From Frankiaceae bacterium (GTDB lineage Bacteria; Actinomycetota; Actinomycetes; Mycobacteriales; SCTD01), in assembly GCA_947479995.1 (NCBI GenBank), contig CANKBT010000175.1:1-6674 (forward strand): 6,674 bases of DNA. Reading direction: 5' to 3'. Shown piece after piece: positions 1 to 6,431 of the stretch; position 1 is the stretch's first letter, and every line of letters begins with the position of its first letter. The translations under genes and the position numbers were made by a program. The notes beneath the pieces were generated by a model, which worked only from the letters and a program-made list of their open reading frames with translations, was not told the DNA's origin and did no database searches.

Positions 1-1812
1 ACCGCGCTCTACGACGACAGCAAGTCCCTCGACGAGGGCGCGCTGACCGTGCCGGGCTACTCGATGGACGGCTGGTACGGCCGGATCTACCGCGGCTGCG
101 GGTGGTTCGACACGAGCAAGCCGATCCGCGACTTCACGGACAGGGAACTCGACGACCTCTTGCACAAGGAGGCGACCAAGATCAAGGTCGACGGCGTCAA
201 CCTGACCTACCTCGGGCTGGTGCCGCAGATCCGCAAGTCCTACCTGGCCAAGGACGTCGACGCGATGCAGCCGCACGTGCGGGCGTTCGTCGAGCGGGCG
301 GTCGCCTTCGCCACCTGCCCCGACTGCGAGGGCACCCGCCTCACCGCCGGGGCGCGCGCCTCGAAGGTCGCCGGCCTGAGCATCGCGGACGCCTGCGCGA
401 TGCAGGTGAGCGACCTGGCCGGCTGGGTCCGCGGCCTGCGCGAGCCGTCCGTCGCGCCGCTGCTCGCCTCGCTCGGCGACCTGCTCGACGCCTTCACCGG
501 CATCGGCCTGGGCTACCTCTCGCTCGACCGCCCGACCGGCACGCTGTCCGGCGGCGAGGCGCAGCGCACCAAGATGGTGCGCCACCTCGGGTCGCCGCTC
601 ACCGACGTGACGTACGTCTTCGACGAGCCGACCGCCGGGCTGCACCCGCACGACGTGCAGCGCATGGACGACCTGCTGCTGCAGCTGCGCGACAAGGGCA
701 ACACCGTGCTCGTCGTGGAGCACGAGCCCGAGACCATCGCGGTCGCCGACCACGTCGTCGAGCTCGGCCCCGGCGCCGGTCGCGACGGCGGCCGGGTCTG
801 CTACGAGGGCGACGTCGCCGGGCTGCGCGCCAGCGGCACCGCGACCGGACGGCACCTCGACGACCGGCCGCGCCTGAAGAGCGCGGTGCGCGCCCGCACC
901 GGCGTGCTGGAGGTGCGCGGCGCCACGACGCACAACCTGAAGGGCGTCGACGTCAACCTGCCGCTCGGCGTGCTGTGCGTGCTCACCGGCGTCGCCGGCT
1001 CGGGCAAGAGCTCGCTCGTGCAGGGGTCGGTCGCCGGGCGTCCGGGCGTCGTCACCGTCGACCAGGCGCCGGTCCGCGGGTCGCGGCGCAGCAACCCGGC
1101 GACGTACACGGGGCTGCTGGAGCCGGTGCGCAAGGCGTTCGCCAAGGCGCACGGCGTCAAGCCCGCGCTGTTCAGCGCGAACTCCGCCGGTGCCTGCCCG
1201 GCGTGCGCCGGCGCGGGCGTCGTCGAGACCGACCTCGGCGTCATGGCCGGCGTGCCCGTCCCCTGCGAGGTGTGCGAGGGCCGGCGCTTCGACGCCTCGG
1301 TGCTGCAGCACCGGCTCGGCGGCAAGGACATCAGCGAGGTGCTGGCGATGCCGGTCGCCGAGGCGCTGGCCTTCTTCGCCGAGGGGGAGGCGCGCGTGCC
1401 CAAGGCGCACGAGGTGCTCGCCCGGCTCGACGACGTCGGCCTCGGCTACGTCGCCCTCGGCCAGCCGCTCACCACCCTGTCGGGCGGCGAGCGCCAGCGC
1501 CTCAAGCTCGCCGCGCACCTCGGCGGCGACGCCGGCGTCTACGTGCTCGACGAGCCCACCACCGGCCTGCACCTGGCCGACGTCGCGCAGCTGCTCGGCC
1601 TGCTCGACCGGCTCGTCGACGGCGGCACCTCGGTGCTCGTCGTCGAGCACTCGCTCGCCGTCATGGCGCACGCCGACTGGGTCGTCGACCTCGGGCCCGG
1701 CGCCGGCCACGACGGCGGGCGCGTCGTGTTCGAGGGCACGCCCGCCGACCTGGTCGCGTCGCGCGCGACGCTCACCGGCGAGCACCTCGCCCGGCACGTC
1801 GGCGCGGGCTAG
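1..1812 (+). CDS. UvrA-family ABC excinuclease subunit (UvrA2-like), 5'-truncated
   Basis: This is the C-terminal 603 codons of a UvrA-type tandem ABC ATPase, a cytoplasmic DNA-damage recognition protein family. The frame is open from base 1 (TALYDDSKSLDEGAL), so the true start lies upstream. A GTG at 49 is internal, because conserved UvrA sequence precedes it. Counting from the first visible codon: a Cys pair CPDC at 106-109; ABC signature LSGGE at 182-186 and Walker B VFDEP at 206-210 of the first ATPase; H241 switch region; Walker A GVAGSGKSS at 330-338 of the second ATPase; zinc-module pairs CPAC at 399-402 and CEVC at 422-425; second signature LSGGE at 493-497, Walker B YVLDEP at 514-519, switch His 550. 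The first Walker A and its partner Cys pair are off the window. The pattern resembles the roughly 750-800-residue UvrA paralogues common in actinobacteria, not the longer canonical UvrA. Such paralogues are annotated as excinuclease subunits and may act in repair or drug tolerance; that role is inference. No ATPase motif in view is broken. Confidence 0.93.
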   Translation, partial: TALYDDSKSLDEGALTVPGYSMDGWYGRIYRGCGWFDTSKPIRDFTDRELDDLLHKEATKIKVDGVNLTYLGLVPQIRKSYLAKDVDAMQPHVRAFVERAVAFATCPDCEGTRLTAGARASKVAGLSIADACAMQVSDLAGWVRGLREPSVAPLLASLGDLLDAFTGIGLGYLSLDRPTGTLSGGEAQRTKMVRHLGSPLTDVTYVFDEPTAGLHPHDVQRMDDLLLQLRDKGNTVLVVEHEPETIAVADHVVELGPGAGRDGGRVCYEGDVAGLRASGTATGRHLDDRPRLKSAVRARTGVLEVRGATTHNLKGVDVNLPLGVLCVLTGVAGSGKSSLVQGSVAGRPGVVTVDQAPVRGSRRSNPATYTGLLEPVRKAFAKAHGVKPALFSANSAGACPACAGAGVVETDLGVMAGVPVPCEVCEGRRFDASVLQHRLGGKDISEVLAMPVAEALAFFAEGEARVPKAHEVLARLDDVGLGYVALGQPLTTLSGGERQRLKLAAHLGGDAGVYVLDEPTTGLHLADVAQLLGLLDRLVDGGTSVLVVEHSLAVMAHADWVVDLGPGAGHDGGRVVFEGTPADLVASRATLTGEHLARHVGAG

Positions 1813-1815
1813 CCC
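1806..1815. repeat. Palindrome holding two overlapping convergent stop codons
   Basis: GGGCTAGCCC is a perfect 10-bp palindrome. Its centre CTAG supplies the TAG of the uvrA-like gene (1810-1812) and, read on the other strand, the TAG of the small membrane protein gene (1811-1809). No T-rich tract flanks it and the stem is short, so it is not a convincing terminator. It leaves no intergenic space between the two convergent genes. Confidence 0.7.
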
Positions 1816-2210
1816 TTGCGGGGCGCGAGCCGGTCGCGCAGCCGGCCGAGCAGCAGGGCCGCCAGCAGGTAGACGCCGATCGCGGTGGCGTAGTTGGCGT
1901 ACAGCGCCCGGTTGCCGCCCTCGGGCGTGAAGACGTCCTCGAACGGCCCGGTGGCGTCGGCCGCGAGCGACAGCGCGTTGCGCACGAGGACGTTGTCGGG
2001 GTTGGTCGGCGCCGCGGTGAAGACGACGCCGAGCGCGACGACGAGCGCCAGCAGCACGAGCACGACCTGCGAGACGCGCAGCACCACGCGCGCGACCGCG
2101 GTCGGCCCGTCGCCGCGGCGCCCGCCCCCGCCCGGTGCGGCGCCGTCGCCCGTGCCGGGGGTGCCGAGCACGCGCTCGTCGAGCCGTCGCAGTGCCGCCG
2201 GGAGCCTCAT
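1809..2210 (-). CDS. Small actinobacterial two-helix membrane protein, function unknown
   Basis: The 133-residue protein has an Arg-rich N-terminus, a Gly/Pro-rich stretch at about 18-37, a strong hydrophobic helix at about 43-66 (VVLRVSQVVLVLLALVVALG lies within it), an outer loop of about 38 residues containing TNPDNVLV and GPFEDVF, a second helix at about 105-122, and a basic C-terminal tail (GRLRDRLAPRKG). The positive-inside rule puts both termini in the cytoplasm. The loop pattern NPDNxLV...GPFxDVF followed by NYATA in helix 2 resembles a family of small uncharacterised actinobacterial membrane proteins; I do not know its function. Codons end almost always in G or C, which supports real coding on this strand. 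The start ATG (complement of CAT 2208-2210) has no Shine-Dalgarno sequence upstream, so translation may be leaderless. A GTG 13 codons further in is an alternative. The stop overlaps that of the convergent uvrA-like gene. Confidence 0.8.
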   Translation of the reverse strand: MRLPAALRRLDERVLGTPGTGDGAAPGGGGRRGDGPTAVARVVLRVSQVVLVLLALVVALGVVFTAAPTNPDNVLVRNALSLAADATGPFEDVFTPEGGNRALYANYATAIGVYLLAALLLGRLRDRLAPRKG

Positions 2211-2220
2211 GTGGGACAGG

Positions 2221-5004
2221 ATGGACCACGTGACGACGCCTGCGGGGACCCCGGTCGCCTACCCGGCGCACTGGGAGGCCGACGCGGTGCTGTCCGACGG
2301 CGGCACCGTGCACCTGCGGCCGATCACCCCGGACGACGCCGACCGGCTGCGCGCCTTCCACGAGCGGCTGTCGCCGGAGACCGTCTACAACCGCTTCTTC
2401 ACCGCCGTGCGCACGCTGTCGGCGCGCGACGTCGAGCGCTTCACCCGGGTCGACCACGACGAGCGGGCGGCGGTCGTCGCGCTGCTACGCGACCAGATCG
2501 TGGGCGTCGTGCGCTACGCCCGGCTGTCCGACCCGGGCAGCGCCGAGGTGGCCGTCGTCGTCGAGGACGCCCACCAGGGGCGCGGGCTCGGCGCCCTGCT
2601 GCTGGAGCACCTCACGGCGGCGGCGCGCGAGCGCGGCGTCGAGCGCTTCGTCGCCGACGTGCTGCCGAGCAACCGGCGCATGCTCGCCGTCTTCCGCTCG
2701 GCCGGCTTCGCCCTGTCGCGCGAGCTGGCCGACGGCTACGTCGAGCTGACCTACCCCATCCAGGAGACGAGCGCGTCGCTCGAGGTCGTGCGCAGCCGCG
2801 AGCACCGCGCCGAGGCGCGCAGCGTCGCGCGGCTGCTGTCGCCCACCGCGGTCGCGGTCGTCGGCGCCAGCCGCGAGCCCGGCACCGCCGGCCACGAGGT
2901 GTTCCGGTCGCTGCTGCTGCACGGCTTCGACGGCCCCGTCTACCCCGTCAACCCGGTGGCGCCGCACGTGCTGTCGGTGCGGGCGTACGCCGACGTCCGC
3001 GACGTGCCGGACGACGTCGACCTCGCGGTCGTCGCGCTGCCCGCGCCGCTCGTCGCCGACGCCGTGCGCGCGTGCTCGGAGAAGCGCGTCCGCGGGCTCG
3101 TCGTCGTGTCGGGCGGCTTCGCCGACGCCGGCGAGGAGGGCCGCGCGCGCCTGGCGGAGGTCGTCGCGCTCGCGCGCGAGGGCGGCATGCGGCTCATCGG
3201 GCCCAACGCGATGGGGGTCGTCAACACCGACCCCGCGGTGCAGCTGCACGCCACCTTCGCGCCCGGCTCGCCGCCGCACGGCCGGGTCGGCGTCTTCACG
3301 CAGTCCGGCGCGCTCGCGTCGACGTTCCTCGCCGAGAGCGAGCGGCGGCACCTCGGCTTCTCGACCTTCGTCTCGATCGGCGACCGCGCCGACGTCTCCG
3401 GCAACGACCTGCTGCAGTACTGGCAGGCCGACGAGCGCACCGACGTCGTCGTGCTGCACCTGCAGGGCTTCGGCAACCCGCGCAAGTTCGCCCGCATCAG
3501 CCGCCTGCTCGGCCGCAGCAAGCCGGTGGTCTGCCTCAAGAGCGGGCGGGGCAGCGGCGACGACGCCGTCGACGCGCTGTTCGCCTCGGCGGGCGTGCTG
3601 CGCGTCGACACGCTGGCGCAGCTGTTCGAGGTGGCGCAGCTGCTCGCCCTGCAGCCGCTGCCCCAGGGGCGACGCGTCGGCATCGTCGGCACGTCGTCCG
3701 CGCTCGCCGCGCTCGCCACCGACGCCTGCCGCGCCGCCGGGCTCGTCGTGCCCGAGCTGCCCGCCGGCGTCCGGGACGCGCTGCGCGCGCTCGCCGGCAC
3801 GACTGAGACCGCCAACCCGGTCGACCTCGGCCCGCTGGCCGCCCCCGCGCAGCTGCGCACGGCGCTGTCGCTCGTCGCCCGCAGCGGCGCCGTCGACGCC
3901 GTGCTCGCGCTCGTCACGGCGAGCCGCGACGACGACGCGCTGGGCCGCGTGCTCGTCGCGGCGTCGCGCGAGGACGGCGTGCCGCTGCTCGCCTCCTTCC
4001 TCGGCCTGGACGGCGTGCCCCCCGCGCTGGCCGTCGCCCCGGCGGCCGACGGCGGCGCGCCCGGGGCGTCCGACACCGCCCCGCTGCGGCGCGACGTCGC
4101 GCCCCCGTCGCGCTCGCTCGCGGTGCCCGGGCCGGGCCGCGGCTCGGTCCCGTCGTACGCCTCGCCGGAGTCGGCGGCGTTCGCGCTCGCGCGCGCGGCG
4201 ACGTACGCCGCCTGGCGGTCGCGGCCCCAGGGCGAGGTGCCGGCGCTGCCGGACGTCGACGCGGAGGCCGCCCGCGCGCTGGCCGCGGCGCGCCCGCACG
4301 ACGGCACCTGGCTGCCCGCCGGAGACGCCGCCGCGCTGCTGGCCGGCGTCGGGCTGCGCACCTGGCCGACGCAGCCCGTCGGCACCCTCGAGCAGGCGCG
4401 GGCCTCGGCCGACGCGCTCGGCTGGCCGGTGGTGCTCAAGAGCGGCGACGCCCGCTGGCGCAACCGCAGCGACGTCGGCGCGGTGCAGCTCGGGCTCGAC
4501 GGGCCGGCCGACCTCGAGCGGGCCTGGCGGGCGCTGCGCGCGCTCGTCGGCGACGGCGAGGTGCTCGTGCAGCCGATGGCGCCGCCGGGCGTCTCGACGG
4601 TCGTGCGGCTGGTCGGCGACCCCGCCGTCGGCCCGCTGCTGTCGCTGCGCCTCGGCGGGCTGGCGGCCGACCTGCTGGCCGACCCGGTGACGCGCACGCT
4701 GCCGCTGACCGACCTCGACGCCCGCGAGGTGATCGCGGGCGTCCGCGGCGCGGCGCTGCTGCAGGGCACCGACGTCGACGCCCTGCAGGACGTGCTGCAC
4801 CGGGTCGCCCGGCTCGCCGAGGAGGTGCCGCCCGTCGCCGAGGTGCTGCTCGACCCGGTGCTCGTCGGCGCGTCGGGCGTCACCGTGCTGCACGCCGGCG
4901 TGCGCCTCCTGCCGCCCGAGCTCGACCCCGAGCGCGGGCCGCGCCGCCTCGTCGGCCGCGGTGCCGCGCACCTGCGCGGCACCGGCCCCCTGCACGTGCG
5001 CTGA
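2221..5004 (+). CDS. PatA-type GNAT / NDP-forming acyl-CoA synthetase fusion (protein lysine acetyltransferase)
   Basis: The 927-residue multidomain protein has an N-terminal GNAT domain at about 31-180, with the acetyl-CoA pyrophosphate loop QGRGLG at 119-124 and an acidic residue in the preceding strand (SAEVAVVVED, E109). After it come a CoA-binding Rossmann domain (VAVVGASREPGTAGH, about 211-225), succinyl-CoA-ligase-like domains (IGPNAMGVVNT at 326-336, TQSGALA at 360-366, KPVVCLKSGRG at 434-444), a Pro/Gly/Ala-rich linker at about 602-642 and a C-terminal ATP-grasp domain at about 698-890 (VVLKSG at 737-742, SDVGAV at 750-755). GNAT-first order is that of Streptomyces PatA; Salmonella Pat has it last. 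Such enzymes acetylate lysines, notably on acyl-CoA synthetases, with the ligase-like part acting as a regulatory domain. The segment that carries the catalytic phosphohistidine in active ligases is missing after KSGRG, so ligase activity is unlikely. Start choice is open: ATG 2221 has GGGA four bases upstream; GTG 2230 has AGG nine bases upstream; ATG 2209 would overlap the divergent start. The homologous region begins near AYPAHWEAD, which any of these keeps. Confidence 0.88.
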   Translation: MDHVTTPAGTPVAYPAHWEADAVLSDGGTVHLRPITPDDADRLRAFHERLSPETVYNRFFTAVRTLSARDVERFTRVDHDERAAVVALLRDQIVGVVRYARLSDPGSAEVAVVVEDAHQGRGLGALLLEHLTAAARERGVERFVADVLPSNRRMLAVFRSAGFALSRELADGYVELTYPIQETSASLEVVRSREHRAEARSVARLLSPTAVAVVGASREPGTAGHEVFRSLLLHGFDGPVYPVNPVAPHVLSVRAYADVRDVPDDVDLAVVALPAPLVADAVRACSEKRVRGLVVVSGGFADAGEEGRARLAEVVALAREGGMRLIGPNAMGVVNTDPAVQLHATFAPGSPPHGRVGVFTQSGALASTFLAESERRHLGFSTFVSIGDRADVSGNDLLQYWQADERTDVVVLHLQGFGNPRKFARISRLLGRSKPVVCLKSGRGSGDDAVDALFASAGVLRVDTLAQLFEVAQLLALQPLPQGRRVGIVGTSSALAALATDACRAAGLVVPELPAGVRDALRALAGTTETANPVDLGPLAAPAQLRTALSLVARSGAVDAVLALVTASRDDDALGRVLVAASREDGVPLLASFLGLDGVPPALAVAPAADGGAPGASDTAPLRRDVAPPSRSLAVPGPGRGSVPSYASPESAAFALARAATYAAWRSRPQGEVPALPDVDAEAARALAAARPHDGTWLPAGDAAALLAGVGLRTWPTQPVGTLEQARASADALGWPVVLKSGDARWRNRSDVGAVQLGLDGPADLERAWRALRALVGDGEVLVQPMAPPGVSTVVRLVGDPAVGPLLSLRLGGLAADLLADPVTRTLPLTDLDAREVIAGVRGAALLQGTDVDALQDVLHRVARLAEEVPPVAEVLLDPVLVGASGVTVLHAGVRLLPPELDPERGPRRLVGRGAAHLRGTGPLHVR
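4959..4984 (+). terminator. Perfect 11-bp hairpin in the last codons of the patA-like gene (possible U-less terminator)
   Basis: CGGTGCCGCGC at 4959-4969 is exactly reverse-complementary to GCGCGGCACCG at 4974-4984, with the four-base loop ACCT. It lies wholly inside the reading frame (encoding from R913 to about T921) and ends 17 bases before the stop codon. No T tract follows, so it is not a canonical intrinsic terminator. Actinobacteria often use GC-rich stems without a U tail, and a new promoter follows at 5013. Terminator activity is therefore inferred; the inverted repeat itself is seen directly. Confidence 0.45.
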
Positions 5005-5012
5005 GCGAGACC

Positions 5013-5018
5013 TAGCCT
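5013..5018 (+). promoter_or_regulatory. Leaderless-type -10 element (TAGCCT) for the DUF3046 gene
   Basis: TAGCCT matches the actinobacterial -10 consensus TANNNT and ends seven bases before the GTG start at 5026 (TAGCCT-GGACCGC-GTG). A transcript from this element would begin at or next to the start codon, and no Shine-Dalgarno sequence is present, which is the classic leaderless arrangement. No good -35 hexamer is visible. Confidence 0.65.
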
Positions 5019-5025
5019 GGACCGC

Positions 5026-5220
5026 GTGCGGCTCACCGAGTTCTGGCGGCGGATGGACGAGAAGTTCGGGGCCCTCTACGCCCGGTCCTACGCCGCCGAC
5101 CAGGCCATCGCCGAGCTGGGCTCGCGCACGGTCGACCAGGCGCTGGCCGACGGCGAGGACGCCAAGCGCGTGTGGCGCGCGGTCTGCGACGCGACCGCCG
5201 CGCCGGCCTCCGAGCGGTGA
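5026..5220 (+). CDS. DUF3046 family protein upstream of recA
   Basis: This 64-residue soluble protein begins MRLTEFWRRMDEKFG and continues through AELGSRTVDQALADGEDAKRVWRAVCDA, the diagnostic pattern of DUF3046 (TEFW near the start, then GxRTVxxALxxGxDxKxVWRAVC). The family is small, actinobacterial, of unknown function, and typically sits directly upstream of recA, as here. There is no signal peptide or membrane segment. The length matches the family. The GTG start at 5026 is fixed by the conserved N-terminus and by the TAGCCT element seven bases upstream. The gene starts 21 bases after the patA-like stop and ends about 160 bases before recA, with recA's own promoters in between. It may be co-transcribed into recA by read-through, but the promoters suggest independent control. 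Family assignment is confident; any link to recombination is only context. Confidence 0.9.
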   Translation: MRLTEFWRRMDEKFGALYARSYAADQAIAELGSRTVDQALADGEDAKRVWRAVCDATAAPASER

Positions 5221-5249
5221 CGCGCCCGCTCGGCGTGTCGGTGCTGGTG

Positions 5250-5265
5250 TCGAACACGTGTTCGG
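5250..5265 (+). promoter_or_regulatory. LexA-binding site (SOS box) of recA
   Basis: TCGAACACGTGTTCGG contains the perfect 14-bp palindrome CGAACACGTGTTCG and matches the actinobacterial/Gram-positive LexA consensus TCGAAC-N4-GTTCGA at every fixed position but the last. It ends two bases before the -10 element TAGCGT at 5268, so it covers the -35/spacer region and bound LexA would block RNA polymerase. Confidence 0.9.
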
Positions 5266-5267
5266 TC

Positions 5268-5273
5268 TAGCGT
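5268..5273 (+). promoter_or_regulatory. recA upstream promoter -10 (LexA-controlled)
   Basis: TAGCGT fits TANNNT and lies two bases downstream of the SOS box. The predicted transcript would start near 5280 and carry a leader of about 100 bases into recA. The -35 region (TGGTGT at 5245-5250 with a 17-base spacer) is poor, as expected for a regulated promoter, and partly overlaps the LexA site. Confidence 0.6.
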
Positions 5274-5296
5274 CGCCGGTGTCCGGGTGATCCCCA

Positions 5297-5329
5297 GGCC
5301 GGTCCGGCAGGCGCGTCCTGTCGGAGGCC
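5297..5329 (+). other. Hairpin between the two recA promoters
   Basis: TCCGGCAGG at 5303-5311 pairs with CCTGTCGGA at 5317-5325 around a five-base loop CGCGT (nine pairs, one of them G.U). After a two-base bulge (GG 5301-5302) a further GGCC/GGCC pairing (5297-5300 with 5326-5329) extends the stem. It would form in the leader of a transcript from the upstream LexA promoter, and as DNA its right arm overlaps the -35-like element of the downstream promoter. No U tract follows. Confidence 0.5.
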
Positions 5330-5340
5330 GGTCCTAGCGT
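5318..5340 (+). promoter_or_regulatory. RecA-NDp / PafBC-type promoter for recA
   Basis: CTGTCGGAG at 5318-5326, then exactly eight bases, then TAGCGT at 5335-5340. The mycobacterial LexA-independent DNA-damage promoter motif, as I recall it, is TTGTCRGTG-N8-TANNNT. This site matches all but two fixed positions (C for the first T, A for T in GTG) and has the exact spacing. In mycobacteria this motif is activated by PafBC and drives one of two recA promoters. The transcript would start near 5347, giving a leader of about 35 bases. Confidence 0.65.
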
Positions 5341-5371
5341 CGCCGCAGATCGGACAGCAGCCCACGAGACC

Positions 5372-5376
5372 GGGAG
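5372..5376 (+). promoter_or_regulatory. Ribosome binding site of recA
   Basis: GGGAG lies five bases upstream of the GTG at 5382 and supports that start over internal ATG codons. The encoded N-terminus (MPGPDREKALEMALAQIDKNFGKG split across the first 24 residues) also agrees with RecA proteins. Confidence 0.75.
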
Positions 5377-5381
5377 TCACC

Positions 5382-6428
<1,047 letters not shown>

Positions 6429-6431
6429 CGC

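Larger units (their letters stand above)
5267..5345 (+). repeat. 12-bp direct repeat spanning the two recA promoter cores
   Basis: CTAGCGTCGCCG occurs at 5267-5278 and again at 5334-5345, 67 bp apart. Each copy contains the -10 TAGCGT and the same discriminator bases. A second 10-bp direct repeat, AGGCCGGTCC, is found at 5296-5305 and 5325-5334, the latter abutting the downstream -10. Together they suggest a duplicated core promoter. Confidence 0.7.

Noticed and set aside
1775..1794. Imperfect hairpin (CCGGCGAG / CTCGCCCGG with a bulged C) near the end of the uvrA-like gene as a terminator
   Set aside because: It has a three-base loop, a bulge and no T tract, and sits in conserved codons (TGEHLA); the pairing is explained by coding sequence.
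1933..1945. TCGAAC within the membrane-protein gene as a second LexA site
   Set aside because: Only one half-site is present; the matching GTTCGA half at four-base spacing is absent.
1894..2208. Upstream in-frame extension of the patA-like gene to 1894
   Set aside because: It would lie opposite the membrane-protein gene; its sequence is Ser/Arg/Thr/Pro-rich and unlike the family, whose similarity begins near AYPAHWEAD.
102..3806. A very long plus-strand open frame overlapping both the uvrA-like and patA-like genes
   Set aside because: Its translation is an Arg/Ala/Pro-rich string with no recognisable domain, and it overlaps two frames with clear motifs; stop-free shadow frames are expected at this GC content.
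2485..4995. Long minus-strand open frames opposite the patA-like gene (including one to about 5036)
   Set aside because: The products are Arg/Gly/Ala/Gln- or Ser/Arg-rich without domains, while the plus strand encodes a well-conserved multidomain enzyme there.
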